From assembly GCA_016946835.1 (NCBI GenBank), contig JACVTC010000156.1, forward strand, positions 302,501 through 357,500: 55,000 nucleotides of DNA, written 5' to 3'. Every line of letters begins with the position of its first letter. Position 1 is the first letter of the stretch. Under the pieces are notes generated by a model, which was given only the letters and a program-made list of their open reading frames with translations, was not told the origin of the DNA and ran no database searches. Below, piece after piece: positions 53,570 to 55,000 of this stretch. The translations under genes and the position numbers were made by a program. The stretch comes from Neocallimastix lanati (nom. inval.) (taxonomy: Eukaryota > Neocallimastigomycota > Neocallimastigomycetes > Neocallimastigales > Neocallimastigaceae).

Positions 53570-54033
53570 TATCAAATAAATTAAAAGTTTAGGTTTATAA
53601 AAAGCTTTATTAACACAAAAAAAAAAAAATTTATTCTATTCTTAATTTTGTTTTGTTATAAATTTCTTTATTTTTTTTTATTATATTAATATATCGCAAA
53701 GATACTTAACCATAATTCTCTACAATAAATTTGGTTGATATATGTTAAATATGTAGAGTAGGTATATTTTTTACATCATTTATATATATATATATGTTGA
53801 TATAAAATAAATATGTGTAATAACATATTTGTATATTTAATAATAATTATTAAATATTAAATTTATATCTTTTTTAATAATAATTATTTTATTTTATTTT
53901 ATTTCAATATGTATTATTATAATTATAATAATTATAATATTTTAATTCATATAAAATTTATATAGTTCTATATATTAAAATATATAATTAATATATTACC
54001 TATTTCTTATAAATAGATTAAATTATTTATATT
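52541..54033. other. Spacer upstream of the PDE gene
   Basis: PDE promoter and 5' UTR presumed near 52541. It holds TA runs (52751-52770, 53034-53050), a TTTA microsatellite at about 53506-53570 and A/T tracts. No gene seen. Confidence 0.5.
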
Positions 54034-54600
54034 TTATTCTGGAAAGTGTCTTGGGTTAAATCCGTAATTGACAAAGAAAGGTGAGTGATTAGGAGATTCC
54101 TGAATGTCATTGTTGAAACTAAATTCCCCTAAATATAAGTAATTATTCCAATGAAATTCGTAAAACCTCTGGGATATTGTTCTACGATGGAGTTCACCCT
54201 CTCGTCAGATCATTAGTTTGGTGATGGAATGGGGAAGAATATTTCATTTTGAAACCAAAGACTTTGCAGAGTGAAGACCAGAATTTCGAGGTAAATTGTG
54301 TACCACAATCAGAGAGTATTTCCTCGGGTAGGCCATGAATCTAAAAGATAGATTTCGTGAAAGCAGAGGCAGTGTCAGAGGCAGATGAAACGTTTGGGAA
54401 AGGAATAAAGTGAGACATCTTGGTGAAGCGATCAACAATGACAAGAATTCAAGTAAAACCATTAGAGGAAGGTAGATCAGTTATGAAATCCATAGATATA
54501 GAAGACCACGGAGGAGAAGGGATTTCTAACGGTTGCAAGAATAGGAGAGTTACATTTCGCAAAGTGGTGTGTCATTAAAATGCAAATTTTTACTAATACG
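54034..54600 (-). pseudogene. Ty3/gypsy retrotransposon integrase relic
   Basis: Read on the minus strand. The tail of an H2C2 zinc-binding segment ([11 protein letters not shown], near 54566) leads into an integrase core: [51 protein letters not shown]. The ERVNSIVEQYPRGF stretch and a C-terminal GEFSFNNDIQESPNHSPFF and VNYGFNPRHFP follow in other frames. The first two catalytic Asp residues are visible in VDRF and SDCGTQF. A TGA interrupts after NGFT, TAG interrupts after FTKSIF, and at least two frameshifts follow. The frame ends at 54034. The rest of the element is absent from the window. Inactive. Confidence 0.88.
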
Positions 54601-54623
54601 CCACTTGGTGAAATGTAACTCTC
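54545..54623. repeat. Imperfect 23-bp inverted repeat at the edge of the gypsy relic
   Basis: Arm 54545-54567 (GAGAGTTACATTTC, GCA, AAGTGG) pairs with arm 54601-54623 (CCACTTGGTGAAATGTAACT then CTC). Twenty of 23 positions match, with a 33-nt spacer. The left arm is integrase-coding sequence, and the right arm is an inverted copy of it beyond which element sequence stops. Confidence 0.85.
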
Positions 54624-55000
54624 TATATTATTTGTAATATTTAATTATAAAAAATATATTCATAATATTTATTTAATAATTAATATTATTTTAATATTAT
54701 TTACTTTTTTTTTTAATATTTAAATATTTACTTTGAGAAAATAAATAATATCAATATTAATAATAATTATTTATTTTTTTTAATATTTAAATAACATCAA
54801 TATTATTAATAATACATATATTATTTTATAATTAGATTAAATTCTATTTTTCTTGTTGGTTTATAACTATAGACAATATAAGGTTATACTAATATTTATA
54901 CTAATATGATTTTGTGTGGTGTATTATATATATTATATATAATGTTCATATGACATTGATAATACTTTACAGTATAATAATATTGATTAAAAAAATTTTA
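54624..55000. other. AT-rich sequence at window end
   Basis: No gene or element sequence recognised. Confidence 0.5.

Noticed and set aside
54244-54462. Intact-looking 72-codon minus-strand frame
   Set aside because: Wrong frame of the gypsy integrase relic; the integrase motifs are in an adjacent frame that is interrupted by stops.

Overview
The window is AT-rich eukaryotic nuclear DNA. Intergenic regions and introns are packed with A/T homopolymers, ATT/AAT and TTTA/AAAT microsatellites and AAAAT-type arrays. Genes are split by GT-AG introns. The gene content is fungal-type: Clf1/Crooked neck, Ste24, importin alpha, an F-box protein, a class C GPCR with a repeat-rich ectodomain, and a GAF-domain cyclic nucleotide phosphodiesterase. 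Extreme AT content, homopolymer tracts and a receptor carrying a carbohydrate-binding-like beta-helix ectodomain fit an anaerobic gut fungus (Neocallimastigomycota) best. That placement is inference; a dictyostelid-like AT-rich protist is a less likely alternative.

Layout. 1-2053: spacer with a perfect 17-bp hairpin. 2054-6300 (-): eight-exon spliceosome factor Clf1. 7776-9964 (-): seven-exon CAAX protease Ste24. 9965-17484: gene-poor accessory stretch with two coding-like relics, a short satellite block, a truncated Ty1/copia gag-protease pseudogene (-) and degenerate tandem repeats. 17485-20694 (+): ten-exon importin alpha. 23285-26332 (+): intronless 1015-residue protein I do not recognise. 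26333-30338: spacer with a 33-bp minisatellite and overlapping palindromes. 30339-31551 (+): two-exon F-box protein. 31552-37239: spacer with a possible decayed copia element. 37240-48156 (+): 21-exon class C GPCR whose sixth intron (about 4 kb) is almost entirely satellite. 48823-52540 (-): two-exon GAF-PDE, convergent with the receptor. 54034-54623 (-): broken Ty3/gypsy integrase relic ending in an inverted repeat.

All spliced models were assembled by hand from GT-AG boundaries and frame continuity. Coding lengths come out as exact multiples of three: Clf1 719 aa, Ste24 432 aa, importin alpha 524 aa, F-box protein 322 aa, GPCR 1227 aa, PDE 1135 aa. Clf1, Ste24 and importin alpha are housekeeping genes with no obvious functional link. 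The adjacent receptor and phosphodiesterase could belong to one signalling route, but only their position suggests it. No tRNA, rRNA or CRISPR array was recognised.
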